Source of the DNA: Enterobacter sp. JUb54
GTDB lineage: Bacteria > Pseudomonadota > Gammaproteobacteria > Enterobacterales > Enterobacteriaceae
Direction of reading: 5' to 3'
DNA length: 64,000 bases
NCBI RefSeq assembly: GCF_014298075.1
Contig: NZ_CP060418.1
Location: forward strand, 2,480,001-2,544,000
Of the stretch, positions 1-9,071 are shown one piece after another (the stretch's first letter is position 1; every line of letters starts with the position of its first letter). Made by a program: the position numbers and the translations under genes. A model generated the notes under the pieces. The model ran no database searches and was not told the origin of the DNA. It saw only the letters and a list, made by a program, of their open reading frames with translations.

Positions 1-1
1 G

Positions 2-418
2 GCCGGCAACATGGTGGACCTCGACTCGAACCCGACCAAGCTGATTGAAGTGGTCCATATCGGTAAGCAGATGCTGATGACCCGTGGTTCGTTAACCACC
101 TTCAGTATCGCCAACGACGTGGCGAAGTATTTCGCCATTATCCCGGCCGCCTTTGCCGCGGTTTACCCGCAGCTCGCGATGCTGAACGTCATGCACCTGC
201 ACTCGCCGGCGTCGGCCATTCTGAGCGCGGTTATCTTTAACGCGCTGATTATCGTCTTCCTGATCCCGCTGGCGCTGAAGGGGGTGAGCTATCGCCCGCT
301 GTCCGCGTCGGCCATGCTGCGACGCAACCTGTGGGTCTATGGCCTCGGCGGGTTGCTGGTACCGTTTATCGGCATCAAAGCTATCGATCTGTTACTGACC
401 CTGACCGGGCTGCTGTGA
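2..418 (+). CDS. kdpB: Potassium-transporting ATPase ATP-binding subunit KdpB, C-terminal part (5' end outside window)
   Basis: This is the last ~138 codons of the P-type ATPase subunit of the KdpFABC high-affinity potassium pump in the inner membrane. The reading frame is open from base 2, and the first in-frame ATG (base 11) is internal, so the gene is cut by the window edge. The sequence shows the family's C-terminal region: a [18 protein letters not shown] stretch, the conserved [18 protein letters not shown] segment, then hydrophobic membrane segments ending in LLLTLTGLL. The phosphorylation and ATP-binding domains lie upstream. kdpC follows after four bases, as in kdpFABC operons. The identification is strong from sequence and context. 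Confidence 0.96.
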   Translation, partial: AGNMVDLDSNPTKLIEVVHIGKQMLMTRGSLTTFSIANDVAKYFAIIPAAFAAVYPQLAMLNVMHLHSPASAILSAVIFNALIIVFLIPLALKGVSYRPLSASAMLRRNLWVYGLGGLLVPFIGIKAIDLLLTLTGLL

Positions 419-422
419 GGAA

Positions 423-1004
423 ATGACCATGACATTGATTCGACCGGCACTTGTGCTATTTATTCTGTTAATGCTGATCACCGGCGGCGTCTATCCCCTG
501 CTGACCACCGCGCTCGGGCAGTGGTGGTTCCCCCAGCAGGCTAACGGTTCGTTGATCCGCATCGCCGGTGAAGTGCGCGGCTCCAGCCTGATTGGCCAGA
601 ACTTTACCGACGCGGGCTATTTCCAGGGACGCCCGTCGGCAACGGCAGAGACGCCGGATAATCCGCTGGCCTCCGGCGGGAGTAACCTCGCCGCCAGTAA
701 CCCGGCGATGGATAAGGCTATCAGCGAGCGCGTCGCCGCGCTGCGTCAGGCCAATCCGGATGCTGACCCACGCGTTCCGGTAGAGCTGGTCACCGCGTCG
801 GCGAGCGGGCTGGATAGTCATCTTACGCCGCCGGCGGCGCTCTGGCAGGTGCCGCGCATCGCCAAAGCCCGCGGCCTCAGCGCTGAACAGTTGACCCGAA
901 TGGTCAATGAAGCAACCGAAAAACCGCTGGTCAGTTTTCTCGGTCAACCTGTGGTAAATATAGTGCAACTGAATATGGCACTGGATGCCCTGAAGGATAA
1001 GTAA
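423..1004 (+). CDS. kdpC: Potassium-transporting ATPase subunit KdpC
   Basis: KdpC is the small single-span inner-membrane subunit that helps the KdpFABC pump bind ATP. The protein is 193 residues, close to the usual ~190. It has one N-terminal membrane helix (about residues 8-28, followed by GGVYPLLTT) and a periplasmic domain with the conserved SLIGQNF and YFQGRPSA stretches, then a C-terminal helix region. ATG at 429 is an in-frame alternative start. The gene lies four bases after kdpB and one base before kdpD, so it is cotranscribed with both. Confidence 0.96.
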   Translation: MTMTLIRPALVLFILLMLITGGVYPLLTTALGQWWFPQQANGSLIRIAGEVRGSSLIGQNFTDAGYFQGRPSATAETPDNPLASGGSNLAASNPAMDKAISERVAALRQANPDADPRVPVELVTASASGLDSHLTPPAALWQVPRIAKARGLSAEQLTRMVNEATEKPLVSFLGQPVVNIVQLNMALDALKDK

Positions 1005-1005
1005 C

Positions 1006-3693
1006 ATGAGTGACGAGCCGCTGCGCCCTGACCCGGACCGCCTGTTGCAACATACCGGCGAGCCGCATCGTGGCAAGCTAAAAGTGTTCTTTGGCGCCTG
1101 TGCCGGGGTCGGAAAAACCTGGGCCATGTTAGCTGAAGCGCAGCGGCTCCGCGCTCAGGGGCTGGATATTCTGATCGGCGTGGCGGAAACCCACGGGCGC
1201 AAAGAAACCGCGGCGATGCTTGAGGGGCTCAGCACCCTCCCCCAGCGCCGCCTTTCGCATCGTGGGCGCTACGTCCACGAGTTCGATCTCGACGCCGCGC
1301 TGGCACGCCGCCCGGCGCTGATCCTCGTCGATGAACTGGCGCACAGCAACGCCCCGGGATCGCGCCACCCCAAACGCTGGCAGGATGTCGAAGAGCTGCT
1401 TGATGCCGGGATCGACGTCTTTACCACGGTAAATGTCCAGCACCTGGAGAGCCTGAACGATGTCGTCAGCGGCATTACCGGCGTGCAGGTGCGCGAAACC
1501 GTCCCCGATCCTTTCTTTGATGCCGCCGACGACGTGGTGCTGGTCGACCTGCCTCCCGACGATCTCCGCCAGCGCCTGAACGAGGGCAAGGTCTATATTG
1601 GCGGCCAGGCCGAGCGGGCTATCGAGAACTTTTTCCGCAAAGGAAATCTGATCGCCCTGCGCGAGCTGGCTTTGCGGCGCACCGCCGACCGGGTAGATGA
1701 GCAGATGCGCGCCTGGCGCGACCACCAGGGCCAGGAGAAAGTCTGGCATACCCGCGATACCATTTTGCTGTGCATCGGCCACAACACCGGCAGTGAAAAG
1801 CTGGTGCGCGCCGCCGCGCGTCTGGCCGCCCGACTCGGCAGCATCTGGCACGCGGTGTACGTCGAAACCCCGTCCCTGCACCGCCTGCCGGAAGCCAAAC
1901 GCCGGGCGATCCTCGCGGCCCTGCGGCTCGCACAGGAGCTGGGGGCGGAAACGGCAACCCTCTCCGACCCGCATGAAGAAAAGGCGGTGCTGCACTACGC
2001 CCGGGAACATAACCTCGGCAAAATCGTCATCGGTCGCCAGGGCAAGCGCCGCTGGTGGAGCCGTACCGGGTTTGCCGACCGCCTTGCGCGCTACGCGCCA
2101 GACCTCGATCTGGTGGTCATCGCCCTCGATGAAAAAAGCGCCCCTCTGCCCGCACGGGCGAACGATACCCGAACCACCATGGAAAAGTGGCGCCTGCAGA
2201 TCCAGGGCTGCTTTGTAGCACTCGCGCTATGCGCAGTGATTACGTTGGTGGCGATGCAATGGCTGGTTGGTTTCGAAGCCGCCAACCTGGTAATGCTCTA
2301 TCTGCTCGGCGTGGTGATCATCGCCCTGCTGTACGGCCGCTGGCCGTCGGTGCTGGCGACGGTGATCAACGTGGTCAGCTTCGACCTGTTCTTTGTCTCG
2401 CCGCGCGGTACCCTTGCGGTCTCCGATGTGCAATACCTGCTGACCTTCGGGGTGATGCTGACCGTCGGCCTGCTGATCGGGAATCTCACCGCCGGCGTCC
2501 GCTACCAGGCGCGCGTGGCGCGCTACCGCGAGCAGCGCACCCGTCATCTGTATGAGATGTCAAAAGCGCTGGCGGTCGGGCGCAGCGAGGATGATATTGC
2601 CGCCACCAGCGAGCGCTTTATCGCCTCGACCTTTCAGGCCCGCGGCCAGCTACTGTTGCCCGACGCCAGCGGCAAGCTGCATCCGCTGACCCAGCAGCCC
2701 GGCCTGACCTCGTGGGATGATGCCATCGCCCACTGGAGCTTCGATAAGGGCCAGCCGGCCGGAGCCGGTACCGACACGCTGCCCGGCGTTCCCTATCAAA
2801 TTTTACCGCTGAAAAGCGCCACCCGTACCTGGGGGTTGCTGGTGGTTGAACCGGATAACCTGCGTCAGTTGATGATCCCCGAACAGCAGCGCCTGCTGGA
2901 GACCTTTACGCTGCTGGTCGCCAGCGCGTTGGAGCGCCTGACGCTGACCGCCAGCGAGGAGCAAGCGCGCCTCAACAGCGAGCGGGAAAGCCTGCGTAAC
3001 TCGCTGCTGGCGGCCCTCTCCCATGATTTACGTACCCCGCTGACCGTGCTGTTCGGCCAGGCGGAGATCCTGACCCTCGACCTTGCCAGCGAAGGCTCGA
3101 AACATGCGCCCCAGGCCAATGAAATTCGTCAGCACGTGCTCAACACTACCCGGCTGGTGAACAATCTGCTGGATATGGCGCGCATCCAGTCCGGCGGCTT
3201 TAACCTGAATAAAGAGTGGCTGACCCTCGAAGAGGTGATTGGCAGCGCCTTACGGATGCTGGAGCCGGGCCTTGGCGGGCAACATATTCAGCTGGCGCTA
3301 CCCGACCCGCTGCTGTTGGTTCACGTCGATGGCCCGCTGTTTGAACGGGTGTTGATCAACCTGCTGGAGAATGCCTGGAAATATGCCGGTTCCCAGGCGC
3401 AGATCGGCATCAGCGCGCAGGCCGATGACAACCAACTGCTGTTGAGCGTGTGGGATAACGGCCCTGGGATCCCGAGCGGCAAGGAACAGGCTATCTTTGA
3501 TAAGTTCGCCCGCGGGCATAAGGAGTCGGCGATCCCGGGCGTTGGGCTGGGGCTGGCCATCTGCCGGGCAATTGTCGAAGTGCACGGTGGAACCATCAGC
3601 GCCTACACGCGACCAGAAGGCGGCGCCTGCTTCCGTGTTACACTGCCGCGAGAAACGCCCCCGGCGCTGGATGAGTGGCATGGCGCTGCCTGA
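1006..3693 (+). CDS. kdpD: Sensor histidine kinase KdpD
   Basis: KdpD is the membrane sensor kinase that reports potassium limitation and turgor and phosphorylates KdpE. The 895-residue protein has the expected order: an N-terminal KdpD domain with a Walker A motif (GACAGVGKT, residues 30-38) and a VDELAHSN motif; a universal-stress-like domain (about 250-370); four closely packed membrane helices (about 395-495); a GAF-like region; then a DHp domain with the phospho-accepting His673 in LSHDLRTPL; and an ATPase domain with N, G1 (WDNGPGIP) and G2 (GVGLGLAI) boxes. It starts one base after kdpC. The protein looks complete. Confidence 0.97.
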   Translation: MSDEPLRPDPDRLLQHTGEPHRGKLKVFFGACAGVGKTWAMLAEAQRLRAQGLDILIGVAETHGRKETAAMLEGLSTLPQRRLSHRGRYVHEFDLDAALARRPALILVDELAHSNAPGSRHPKRWQDVEELLDAGIDVFTTVNVQHLESLNDVVSGITGVQVRETVPDPFFDAADDVVLVDLPPDDLRQRLNEGKVYIGGQAERAIENFFRKGNLIALRELALRRTADRVDEQMRAWRDHQGQEKVWHTRDTILLCIGHNTGSEKLVRAAARLAARLGSIWHAVYVETPSLHRLPEAKRRAILAALRLAQELGAETATLSDPHEEKAVLHYAREHNLGKIVIGRQGKRRWWSRTGFADRLARYAPDLDLVVIALDEKSAPLPARANDTRTTMEKWRLQIQGCFVALALCAVITLVAMQWLVGFEAANLVMLYLLGVVIIALLYGRWPSVLATVINVVSFDLFFVSPRGTLAVSDVQYLLTFGVMLTVGLLIGNLTAGVRYQARVARYREQRTRHLYEMSKALAVGRSEDDIAATSERFIASTFQARGQLLLPDASGKLHPLTQQPGLTSWDDAIAHWSFDKGQPAGAGTDTLPGVPYQILPLKSATRTWGLLVVEPDNLRQLMIPEQQRLLETFTLLVASALERLTLTASEEQARLNSERESLRNSLLAALSHDLRTPLTVLFGQAEILTLDLASEGSKHAPQANEIRQHVLNTTRLVNNLLDMARIQSGGFNLNKEWLTLEEVIGSALRMLEPGLGGQHIQLALPDPLLLVHVDGPLFERVLINLLENAWKYAGSQAQIGISAQADDNQLLLSVWDNGPGIPSGKEQAIFDKFARGHKESAIPGVGLGLAICRAIVEVHGGTISAYTRPEGGACFRVTLPRETPPALDEWHGAA

Positions 3694-3761
3694 CCCGGCA
3701 GCGTGTTTATCCTGGGCGTTTCAGGCGCAGTATCGCTTATCTGTCTGAACGGGAAGAACTG

Positions 3762-4439
3762 GTGATTAACGTACTCATTATCGAAGATGAACATGCCATC
3801 CGCCGCTTTCTGCGCACCGCGCTGGAAGCCGACGGCATGCGCGTATTTGAAGCCGATACCCTGCAACGGGGCCTGATTGAAGCCGCTACCCGCAAACCTG
3901 ATTTAACGATCCTTGACCTTGGCCTGCCCGATGGCGACGGCAATGAATTTATCCGTGAGGTGCGCCAGTGGAGCCAGATGCCGATTCTGGTGCTGTCGGC
4001 CCGCACCGAGGAGCACGATAAAATCGCGGCGCTGGATGCCGGGGCCGATGACTATCTCAGTAAACCTTTTGGTATTGGTGAGCTGCAGGCCCGGCTACGG
4101 GTGGCGTTGCGCCGCCACGGCGGGACACAGGCGGATGAGCCGGTAGTGCGTTTCGCGGATATCCAGGTCGATATTCCGGCCCGGCGAATTGTTCGCGGCG
4201 AAGAAGAGATCCACCTGACCCCCATTGAGTTTCGGCTGCTGACCGCCCTGCTGAGTAATCCCGGCAAAGTGCTCACCCAGCGTCACCTGCTCAATCAGGT
4301 GTGGGGACCGAATGCGGTGGAGCACAGCCACTATTTACGTATTTATATGGGGCACCTGCGGCAAAAGCTGGAGGTCGATCCGGCGCGCCCGCAGCATCTG
4401 CTGACCGAAACCGGCATCGGTTATCGCTTTATGCCGTAA
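3762..4439 (+). CDS. kdpE: Response regulator KdpE
   Basis: KdpE is an OmpR/PhoB-type response regulator that activates the kdp promoter when phosphorylated by KdpD. The receiver domain has the acidic pocket (EDE, residues 8-10), phospho-accepting Asp52 in ILDLGLPDG, and Lys in LSKPFG. The C-terminal winged helix includes LTPIEFRLL and GIGYRFMP. I chose the GTG at 3762 because it gives 225 residues and aligns with the E. coli N-terminus (..NVLIVEDE); the frame stays open upstream to 3675. This leaves 68 bases after kdpD, where E. coli (from memory) has these genes touching or overlapping. Confidence 0.94.
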   Translation: MINVLIIEDEHAIRRFLRTALEADGMRVFEADTLQRGLIEAATRKPDLTILDLGLPDGDGNEFIREVRQWSQMPILVLSARTEEHDKIAALDAGADDYLSKPFGIGELQARLRVALRRHGGTQADEPVVRFADIQVDIPARRIVRGEEEIHLTPIEFRLLTALLSNPGKVLTQRHLLNQVWGPNAVEHSHYLRIYMGHLRQKLEVDPARPQHLLTETGIGYRFMP

Positions 4440-4452
4440 CCCGGTACAACAA

Positions 4453-4485
4453 AAAAGGGCTCCATGAAGATCATGGAACCCTTTT
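4453..4485. terminator. Bidirectional hairpin between kdpE and pgm
   Basis: An almost perfect stem (AAAAGGG-C-TCCATGA, loop AGA, TCATGGA-A-CCCTTTT) with A-rich and T-rich flanks lies between two converging genes. It can act as an intrinsic terminator for kdpDE on the plus strand and for seqA-pgm on the minus strand. Confidence 0.85.
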
Positions 4486-4529
4486 ATCACGATCTGCCGC
4501 TTAACCCATGCGCCAGATTGTCACCTGAC

Positions 4530-6170
4530 TCAGGCGTTTTTCAGCACTTCGCTGACGATCTCAACCGCTTCTTTCTCGATCTGCTTGCGGTGGGCTTCGC
4601 CAAGGAAGCTCTCGCAGTAAATCTTATAGGCATCTTCGGTACCTGACGGACGCGCGGCAAACCAGCCGTTGTCGGTCATCACTTTCAGACCGCCAATCGA
4701 GGCGCCGTTACCCGGTGCCGCAGTCAGGCGGGCGGTGATCGGGTCGCCTGCCAGCTGGCTGGCGCTGACCATTTCCGGCGACAGTTTCGACAGCGCCGCT
4801 TTCTGTGCGGAGGTTGCCGATGCCTGCAGACGGTTGTAGCTCGGCGCGCCGAAGCGGGCAGCCAGTTCGTCATAGTGCTGCTGCGGGTTTTTACCGGTGA
4901 CCGCGGTGATTTCAGCGGCCAGCAGGCACATGATAATCCCGTCTTTGTCGGTCGACCACGGCGTACCATCGAAGCGCAGGAACGATGCACCGGCGCTCTC
5001 TTCGCCGCCGAAGCCGAAGCTGCCGTCGAACAGACCGTCAACAAACCATTTGAAGCCAACCGGCACTTCCACCAGCTTGCGGCCCAGGTCGTTTACCACC
5101 CGGTCGATCATCGCGGAAGAGACCAGCGTTTTACCGACGGCCACATCCTGTCCCCACTGCGGACGGTGCTGGAACAGGTAGTTGATCGCCACCGCCAGAT
5201 AGTGGTTCGGGTTCATCAGACCAGCCGGCGTCACGATACCGTGGCGGTCATAATCCGGATCGTTGGCAAAGGCCAGATCGAACTTATCGCGCAGCGCCAG
5301 CAGGCCCGCCATTGCACACTCAGAGGAGCAGTCCATACGGATAGCGCCGTCTTTATCGAGGTGCATGAAGCGGAAGGTTTGATCGACATGATCGTTAACG
5401 ATGGTCAGATCAAGCTTGTAGAATTCTGCGATGCGTTTCCAGTATTCGATACCGGAGCCGCCGAGCGGATCGACGCCGAGCTTCAGGCCAGCTTTCTGGA
5501 TTGCCGCCATATCGACGATATCCGCCAGCCCTTCGATAAACGGCTGCACCAGGTCCTGCTCTTGCACATGACCAGATGCCAGCGCCGCGTCGAGAGAGAT
5601 ACGTTTGACGCCCTGCAGGCCGGCAGCCAGCAGTTCGTTGGCACGGTTCTCAACCACTTTGGTGACGTTGGTATCAGCCGGGCCACCGTTTGGCGGATTG
5701 TATTTGATACCACCATCTTCCGGCGGGTTGTGGGACGGCGTAATCACGATGCCATCCGCCAGCGGGCCACCTTTTTTATTGTGCACCAGAATAGCGTTGG
5801 AAATAGCCGGTGTCGGGGTGAAACCGTTGTTTTCCTGCACGATAACATCAACACCGTTCGCCGCCAGCACTTCCAGTACGGAAATGAAAGCAGGTTCAGA
5901 GAGCGCGTGGGTGTCTTTACCAACGTAGCATGGACCGGTGATACCGTTCTTCGCGCGATCTTCCGCAATCGCCTGAGCGATCGCCAGAATGTGCTGCTCA
6001 TTGAAGTTATGGCGAGCCGCACTGCCGCGATGGCCTGAGGTCCCGAACTTCACTGCATGCTCCGCATTGCCCACTTCCGGCTTCAGTACATAGTACTGCG
6101 CGGTCAACTGAGCGACGTTAATCAAATCACTCTGTTGTGCAGGTTGCCCCGCACGCTTATCGATTGCCAT
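4530..6170 (-). CDS. pgm: Phosphoglucomutase (alpha-D-glucose 1,6-bisphosphate-dependent)
   Basis: Pgm interconverts glucose 1-phosphate and glucose 6-phosphate in the cytoplasm, linking glycolysis to glycogen, galactose and surface polysaccharide synthesis. The 546-residue protein carries the active-site phosphoserine motif TPSHNP (Ser near 146), the metal-binding DPDYDRHG loop, the sugar-binding GEESAGAS loop and the C-terminal phosphate-binding RPSGTED motif. I took MAIDKRAGQ as the start because it matches the family; the frame extends seven codons further upstream. The gene is 32 bases downstream of seqA on the same strand, the known seqA-pgm operon. Confidence 0.97.
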   Translation of the reverse strand: MAIDKRAGQPAQQSDLINVAQLTAQYYVLKPEVGNAEHAVKFGTSGHRGSAARHNFNEQHILAIAQAIAEDRAKNGITGPCYVGKDTHALSEPAFISVLEVLAANGVDVIVQENNGFTPTPAISNAILVHNKKGGPLADGIVITPSHNPPEDGGIKYNPPNGGPADTNVTKVVENRANELLAAGLQGVKRISLDAALASGHVQEQDLVQPFIEGLADIVDMAAIQKAGLKLGVDPLGGSGIEYWKRIAEFYKLDLTIVNDHVDQTFRFMHLDKDGAIRMDCSSECAMAGLLALRDKFDLAFANDPDYDRHGIVTPAGLMNPNHYLAVAINYLFQHRPQWGQDVAVGKTLVSSAMIDRVVNDLGRKLVEVPVGFKWFVDGLFDGSFGFGGEESAGASFLRFDGTPWSTDKDGIIMCLLAAEITAVTGKNPQQHYDELAARFGAPSYNRLQASATSAQKAALSKLSPEMVSASQLAGDPITARLTAAPGNGASIGGLKVMTDNGWFAARPSGTEDAYKIYCESFLGEAHRKQIEKEAVEIVSEVLKNA

Positions 6171-6202
6171 TGCCTGATCCTTCTGATGCAAGGTGAATAA
6201 AA

Positions 6203-6751
6203 CTAGATCGTGCCGCAGACTTTCTCAATTAATTCCGCAGGGAACTGCATCGACTGCATGATGTGTTCAATCATGCTGCATTTGCGGCCGGTATTGGTAT
6301 TGGTGATGACCCACCACGGCGTACCCGGAACCTGTTTCGGCTTGGTCTGGTTGCCGCTTTTCAGCAGGATCCGTGAATCTTCTGCAAAGTAGACGCGGGT
6401 ACGTCCGTGCAGAGACTCGGTCGCCTCGGAAAACGCTTTATTGTCGAGAGAATAGAGCGTCGTCAGGATCAACATAAAACGGTTAACCGCACGTTTTTGT
6501 TCGGCGTACTCATCTGATAACAGCAGCTCGCGCATGGCGCGGACTTTATCTTTCGCCGGGTTCGCGGGTTTAACCTCAACGACAGGGGTCGCTGACGGTG
6601 CCGGAGCCGCTTTCGCGATCGGTGCGGTAGTCTGGGAAGCGGCGGAAAATTTCAGCATGCGCCGTAAAATGTCGGATGCACTCTCACCAATATGCTGGGT
6701 GTGGCTGGCAATATAGCGATAGAGATCATCATCAACTTCAATTGTTTTCAT
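6203..6751 (-). CDS. seqA: Negative modulator of replication initiation SeqA
   Basis: SeqA binds pairs of hemimethylated GATC sites, sequestering oriC after initiation and following the replication fork. The 182-residue protein starts with the oligomerisation domain ([18 protein letters not shown]) with a linker rich in Ala, Pro and Val (about residues 37-65), then the DNA-binding domain with [16 protein letters not shown] near the C-terminus. The linker is the least conserved part, as expected. It is the first gene of a two-gene operon with pgm and is divergent from ybfF. Confidence 0.97.
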   Translation of the reverse strand: MKTIEVDDDLYRYIASHTQHIGESASDILRRMLKFSAASQTTAPIAKAAPAPSATPVVEVKPANPAKDKVRAMRELLLSDEYAEQKRAVNRFMLILTTLYSLDNKAFSEATESLHGRTRVYFAEDSRILLKSGNQTKPKQVPGTPWWVITNTNTGRKCSMIEHIMQSMQFPAELIEKVCGTI

Positions 6752-6934
6752 CTTAATCCAGTGCGATATCTTATTCTGAATACAAGTTGTCAGGATTATA
6801 AGGACAAATCCTGACCGCGAATAGCGTCAAACCAGGATGGCGGTAAAACTCAGATAGCTCTGGGTCTTGCAGCCGGATGGCAGAATGTCCAACATAATAC
6901 CCTAACCCGACGAAGCGAAAAAAAGAACTTTGCC

Positions 6935-7708
6935 ATGAAATTAAATAGCCGCGCGCAATCTGCACAAAATCCGCACAATAATTCTCCTGTCATCCTCGTC
7001 CACGGCCTGTTCGGCAGTCTCGACAACCTCGGGATCCTCGCTCGCGATCTGGTCAGCGACCACGATGTTGTGCAGGTTGATATGCGCAATCATGGGCTTT
7101 CCCCTCGTTCGCCAGAGATGAGCTATGCGGCGATGGCGCAGGATCTGATCGATACGCTGGACGATCGGCAGATTGAGAAAGCCACGTTTATTGGTCATTC
7201 GATGGGTGGTAAAGCGGTGATGGCGCTCAGCGCCGTAGCCGCCGATCGCATTGATGGCCTGGTCGCTATCGATATTGCCCCTGTGGATTACCACGTGCGT
7301 CGCCACGACGAAATTTTTGCCGCCATTAACGCCGTCACCGAAGCCGCCGCGACCTCTCGCCAGCAGGCAGCCGCCGTGATGCGCGAACATCTGCAGGAAG
7401 AAGGCGTGATTCAGTTCCTGCTGAAATCCTTCGTCGATGGTCAGTGGCGCTTTAACGTGCCGGTGCTATGGGAGCAGTACCCGCATATTGTCGGCTGGGA
7501 ACCTATTCCGGCGTGGCCGCATCCGGCGCTGTTTATCCCCGGCGGGAATTCACCTTACGTCACCGATGCCTATCGTGACACCCTGCTCGCCCAGTTCCCG
7601 CAGGCGCGGGCGCATGTGATTGCCGGGGCCGGCCACTGGGTCCATGCCGAGAAACCGGAGGCCGTTTTGCGCGCAATTCGCCGCTATCTGAGCACACGAC
7701 AGGCCTAA
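6935..7708 (+). CDS. ybfF: Acyl-CoA esterase YbfF (alpha/beta hydrolase)
   Basis: This is a cytoplasmic alpha/beta-hydrolase esterase, 257 residues. It has an oxyanion-hole HGLFGS motif (about 23-28), nucleophile Ser89 in GHSMGG, and a C-terminal catalytic His in GAGHWVHAEKP. The E. coli homologue hydrolyses short acyl-CoA and malonyl-CoA type esters in vitro, but its physiological substrate is not firmly known. It is divergent from seqA across ~180 bases, and ybfE follows on the same strand 133 bases later. No terminator is visible between them. Confidence 0.93.
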   Translation: MKLNSRAQSAQNPHNNSPVILVHGLFGSLDNLGILARDLVSDHDVVQVDMRNHGLSPRSPEMSYAAMAQDLIDTLDDRQIEKATFIGHSMGGKAVMALSAVAADRIDGLVAIDIAPVDYHVRRHDEIFAAINAVTEAAATSRQQAAAVMREHLQEEGVIQFLLKSFVDGQWRFNVPVLWEQYPHIVGWEPIPAWPHPALFIPGGNSPYVTDAYRDTLLAQFPQARAHVIAGAGHWVHAEKPEAVLRAIRRYLSTRQA

Positions 7709-7719
7709 CTGGCTAAAAA

Positions 7720-7735
7720 CTGCCCGACCGCGCAG
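7720..7735 (+). promoter_or_regulatory. Skeletal LexA-box match upstream of ybfE (weak)
   Basis: CTG-N10-CAG occurs 106 bases upstream of the ybfE start codon. It fits the outer LexA skeleton, but the inner ten bases are GC-rich instead of the TA alternation of strong SOS boxes. ybfE is reported as LexA-controlled in E. coli, which is the only reason to list this. Confidence 0.25.
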
Positions 7736-7841
7736 CAGAATGCCCGCGGTCGTTGGCGCAGCGGTTCGCCTGATGTATTATGGCGCGCTATCTGTGTCGG
7801 CTATAGCCCGACAACCTGTTTCCCCGAAGTCACTCAGAATC

Positions 7842-8135
7842 ATGGCAAAAGAACAAACGGACCGTACGACATTAGATTTGTTCGCAACCGAGCGGCGCCC
7901 GGGAAGACCAAAGACCAATCCGCTTGCGCGCGATGAACAACTGCGCATCAACAAACGTAATCAGCTCAAACGCGATAAAGTTCGCGGGCTGAAGCGTGTT
8001 GAGCTAAAACTCAACGCGGAGGCAGTAGACGCACTCAATGAGCTGGCGGAAGCACGCAATATGAACCGCAGCGATTTGATCGAAGAGATACTCATGACTC
8101 AGCTGGCTGCCCTGCATCGCCAGGATAAAGCCTGA
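7842..8135 (+). CDS. ybfE: LexA-regulated small protein YbfE
   Basis: This 97-residue protein of unknown molecular function matches E. coli YbfE, an SOS-associated gene. It begins MAKEQTDRTTLDLF; the frame is open for 34 codons upstream, but the conserved sequence begins at this ATG. It is very basic in the middle (RINKRNQLKRDKVRGLKRVELKL), and its C-terminal half resembles a ribbon-helix-helix fold (VELKLNAEAVDALNELAEARNMNRSDLIEEIL), so DNA binding is plausible but inferred. fldA follows 149 bases downstream, in the conserved ybfF-ybfE-fldA-fur order. Confidence 0.9.
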   Translation: MAKEQTDRTTLDLFATERRPGRPKTNPLARDEQLRINKRNQLKRDKVRGLKRVELKLNAEAVDALNELAEARNMNRSDLIEEILMTQLAALHRQDKA

Positions 8136-8284
8136 AAATCCTCAAAAAAACGCTTTCATGTAGCAGAGTGTGCAGTCGGGCGTGATTGCTGTTTCCGCGC
8201 CCTCGCCTGTTCTGCTATGATTGCCGTTATCTGCGGGCATTACGCCACTACCACATTATTAAGTTTCAAGAGGTTATTTTACTC

Positions 8285-8815
8285 ATGGCAATCATCGGCA
8301 TCTTTTTTGGCAGCGACACGGGCAACACCGAGAATATTGCAAAAATGATTCAGAAGCAGCTTGGTAAAGATGTTGCTGATGTTCACGACATTGCCAAGAG
8401 CAGCAAAGAAGATCTGGAAGCCTACGACATTCTGCTGCTCGGCATTCCTACCTGGTACTACGGTGAAGCGCAGTGCGACTGGGACGATTTCTTCCCGACG
8501 CTGGAAGAGGTCGACTTCAACGGTAAACTGGCTGCACTGTTTGGCTGCGGCGACCAGGAAGACTATGCAGAATATTTCTGTGATGCATTAGGCACCATTC
8601 GCGACATTATCGAGCCGCGCGGCGCCACTATCGTGGGTCACTGGCCGACGGCGGGCTACCATTTTGAAGCCTCTAAAGGCCTGGCGGATGACGACCATTT
8701 CGTCGGTCTGGCTATCGATGAAGATCGCCAGCCTGAATTGACCAACGAACGTGTCTCTCAGTGGGTGAAGCAGGTTTCTGAAGAGCTGCACCTCGAAGAA
8801 ATCAAAAACGCATAA
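8285..8815 (+). CDS. fldA: Flavodoxin 1
   Basis: FldA is an essential FMN electron carrier that serves pyruvate formate-lyase activation, IspG/IspH, biotin and methionine synthesis. The 176-residue protein has the FMN phosphate loop SDTGNTEN (residues 10-17), the Trp in IPTWYYGE that stacks on the isoalloxazine ring, and the [12 protein letters not shown] loop with the second aromatic. The ATG at 8285 matches the mature E. coli start; the upstream open frame is not conserved. fur lies 292 bases downstream, and iron control of flavodoxin by Fur is well known in this group. Confidence 0.97.
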   Translation: MAIIGIFFGSDTGNTENIAKMIQKQLGKDVADVHDIAKSSKEDLEAYDILLLGIPTWYYGEAQCDWDDFFPTLEEVDFNGKLAALFGCGDQEDYAEYFCDALGTIRDIIEPRGATIVGHWPTAGYHFEASKGLADDDHFVGLAIDEDRQPELTNERVSQWVKQVSEELHLEEIKNA

Positions 8816-8887
8816 TGATCAAACTGCGTTACCTTATGGTTTCGCCGATTTGATAGGTAAAAGCAATAAAACTAATAGCTACAAGTT

Positions 8888-8916
8888 TTTAACTTTTAAC
8901 CACATATCTGTACAAT
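8888..8916 (+). promoter_or_regulatory. Possible fur promoter
   Basis: A TACAAT -10 at 8911-8916 has a weak TTTAAC -35 seventeen bases before it. It lies 111 bases upstream of the first short ORF of the fur leader. The -35 is poor, in keeping with an activated promoter, but no activator site is certain. Confidence 0.35.
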
Positions 8917-8931
8917 GTCCTCTGATTCGAT

Positions 8932-8971
8932 GAGGTCAGGTGACGCAGTTTGTAACTGGCACCTCGTTTTT
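8932..8971 (+). terminator. Terminator-like hairpin in the fldA-fur interval
   Basis: A two-level hairpin has outer arms GAGGT/ACCTC, an inner stem CAGTT-TGT-AACTG, and a GTTTTT tail. If transcription starts at the 8911 promoter it lies inside the fur leader and could attenuate; otherwise it ends the fldA transcript. Confidence 0.45.
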
Positions 8972-9026
8972 AACAGCATACAAGGCACGATGCTTGCGGT
9001 TTTCATTTCAACATGGCAGTTCTATA

Positions 9027-9071
9027 ATGAGACGCATTACATCGGGTGATTCTCTGTATTACTTCCGCTGA
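9027..9071 (+). CDS. fur leader peptide, first short ORF (5' half of split uof)
   Basis: ATG at 9027 begins a 14-codon ORF, MRRITSGDSLYYFR, that ends in TGA at 9069-9071. Its first bases match the start of E. coli uof, the 28-codon ORF whose translation is coupled to fur and is the target of RyhB. Here the frame closes after 14 codons. The stop overlaps the next start in a TGATG arrangement, so ribosomes could pass to the second ORF by re-initiation. That it is translated is inferred from position and conservation, not shown. Confidence 0.5.
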   Translation: MRRITSGDSLYYFR

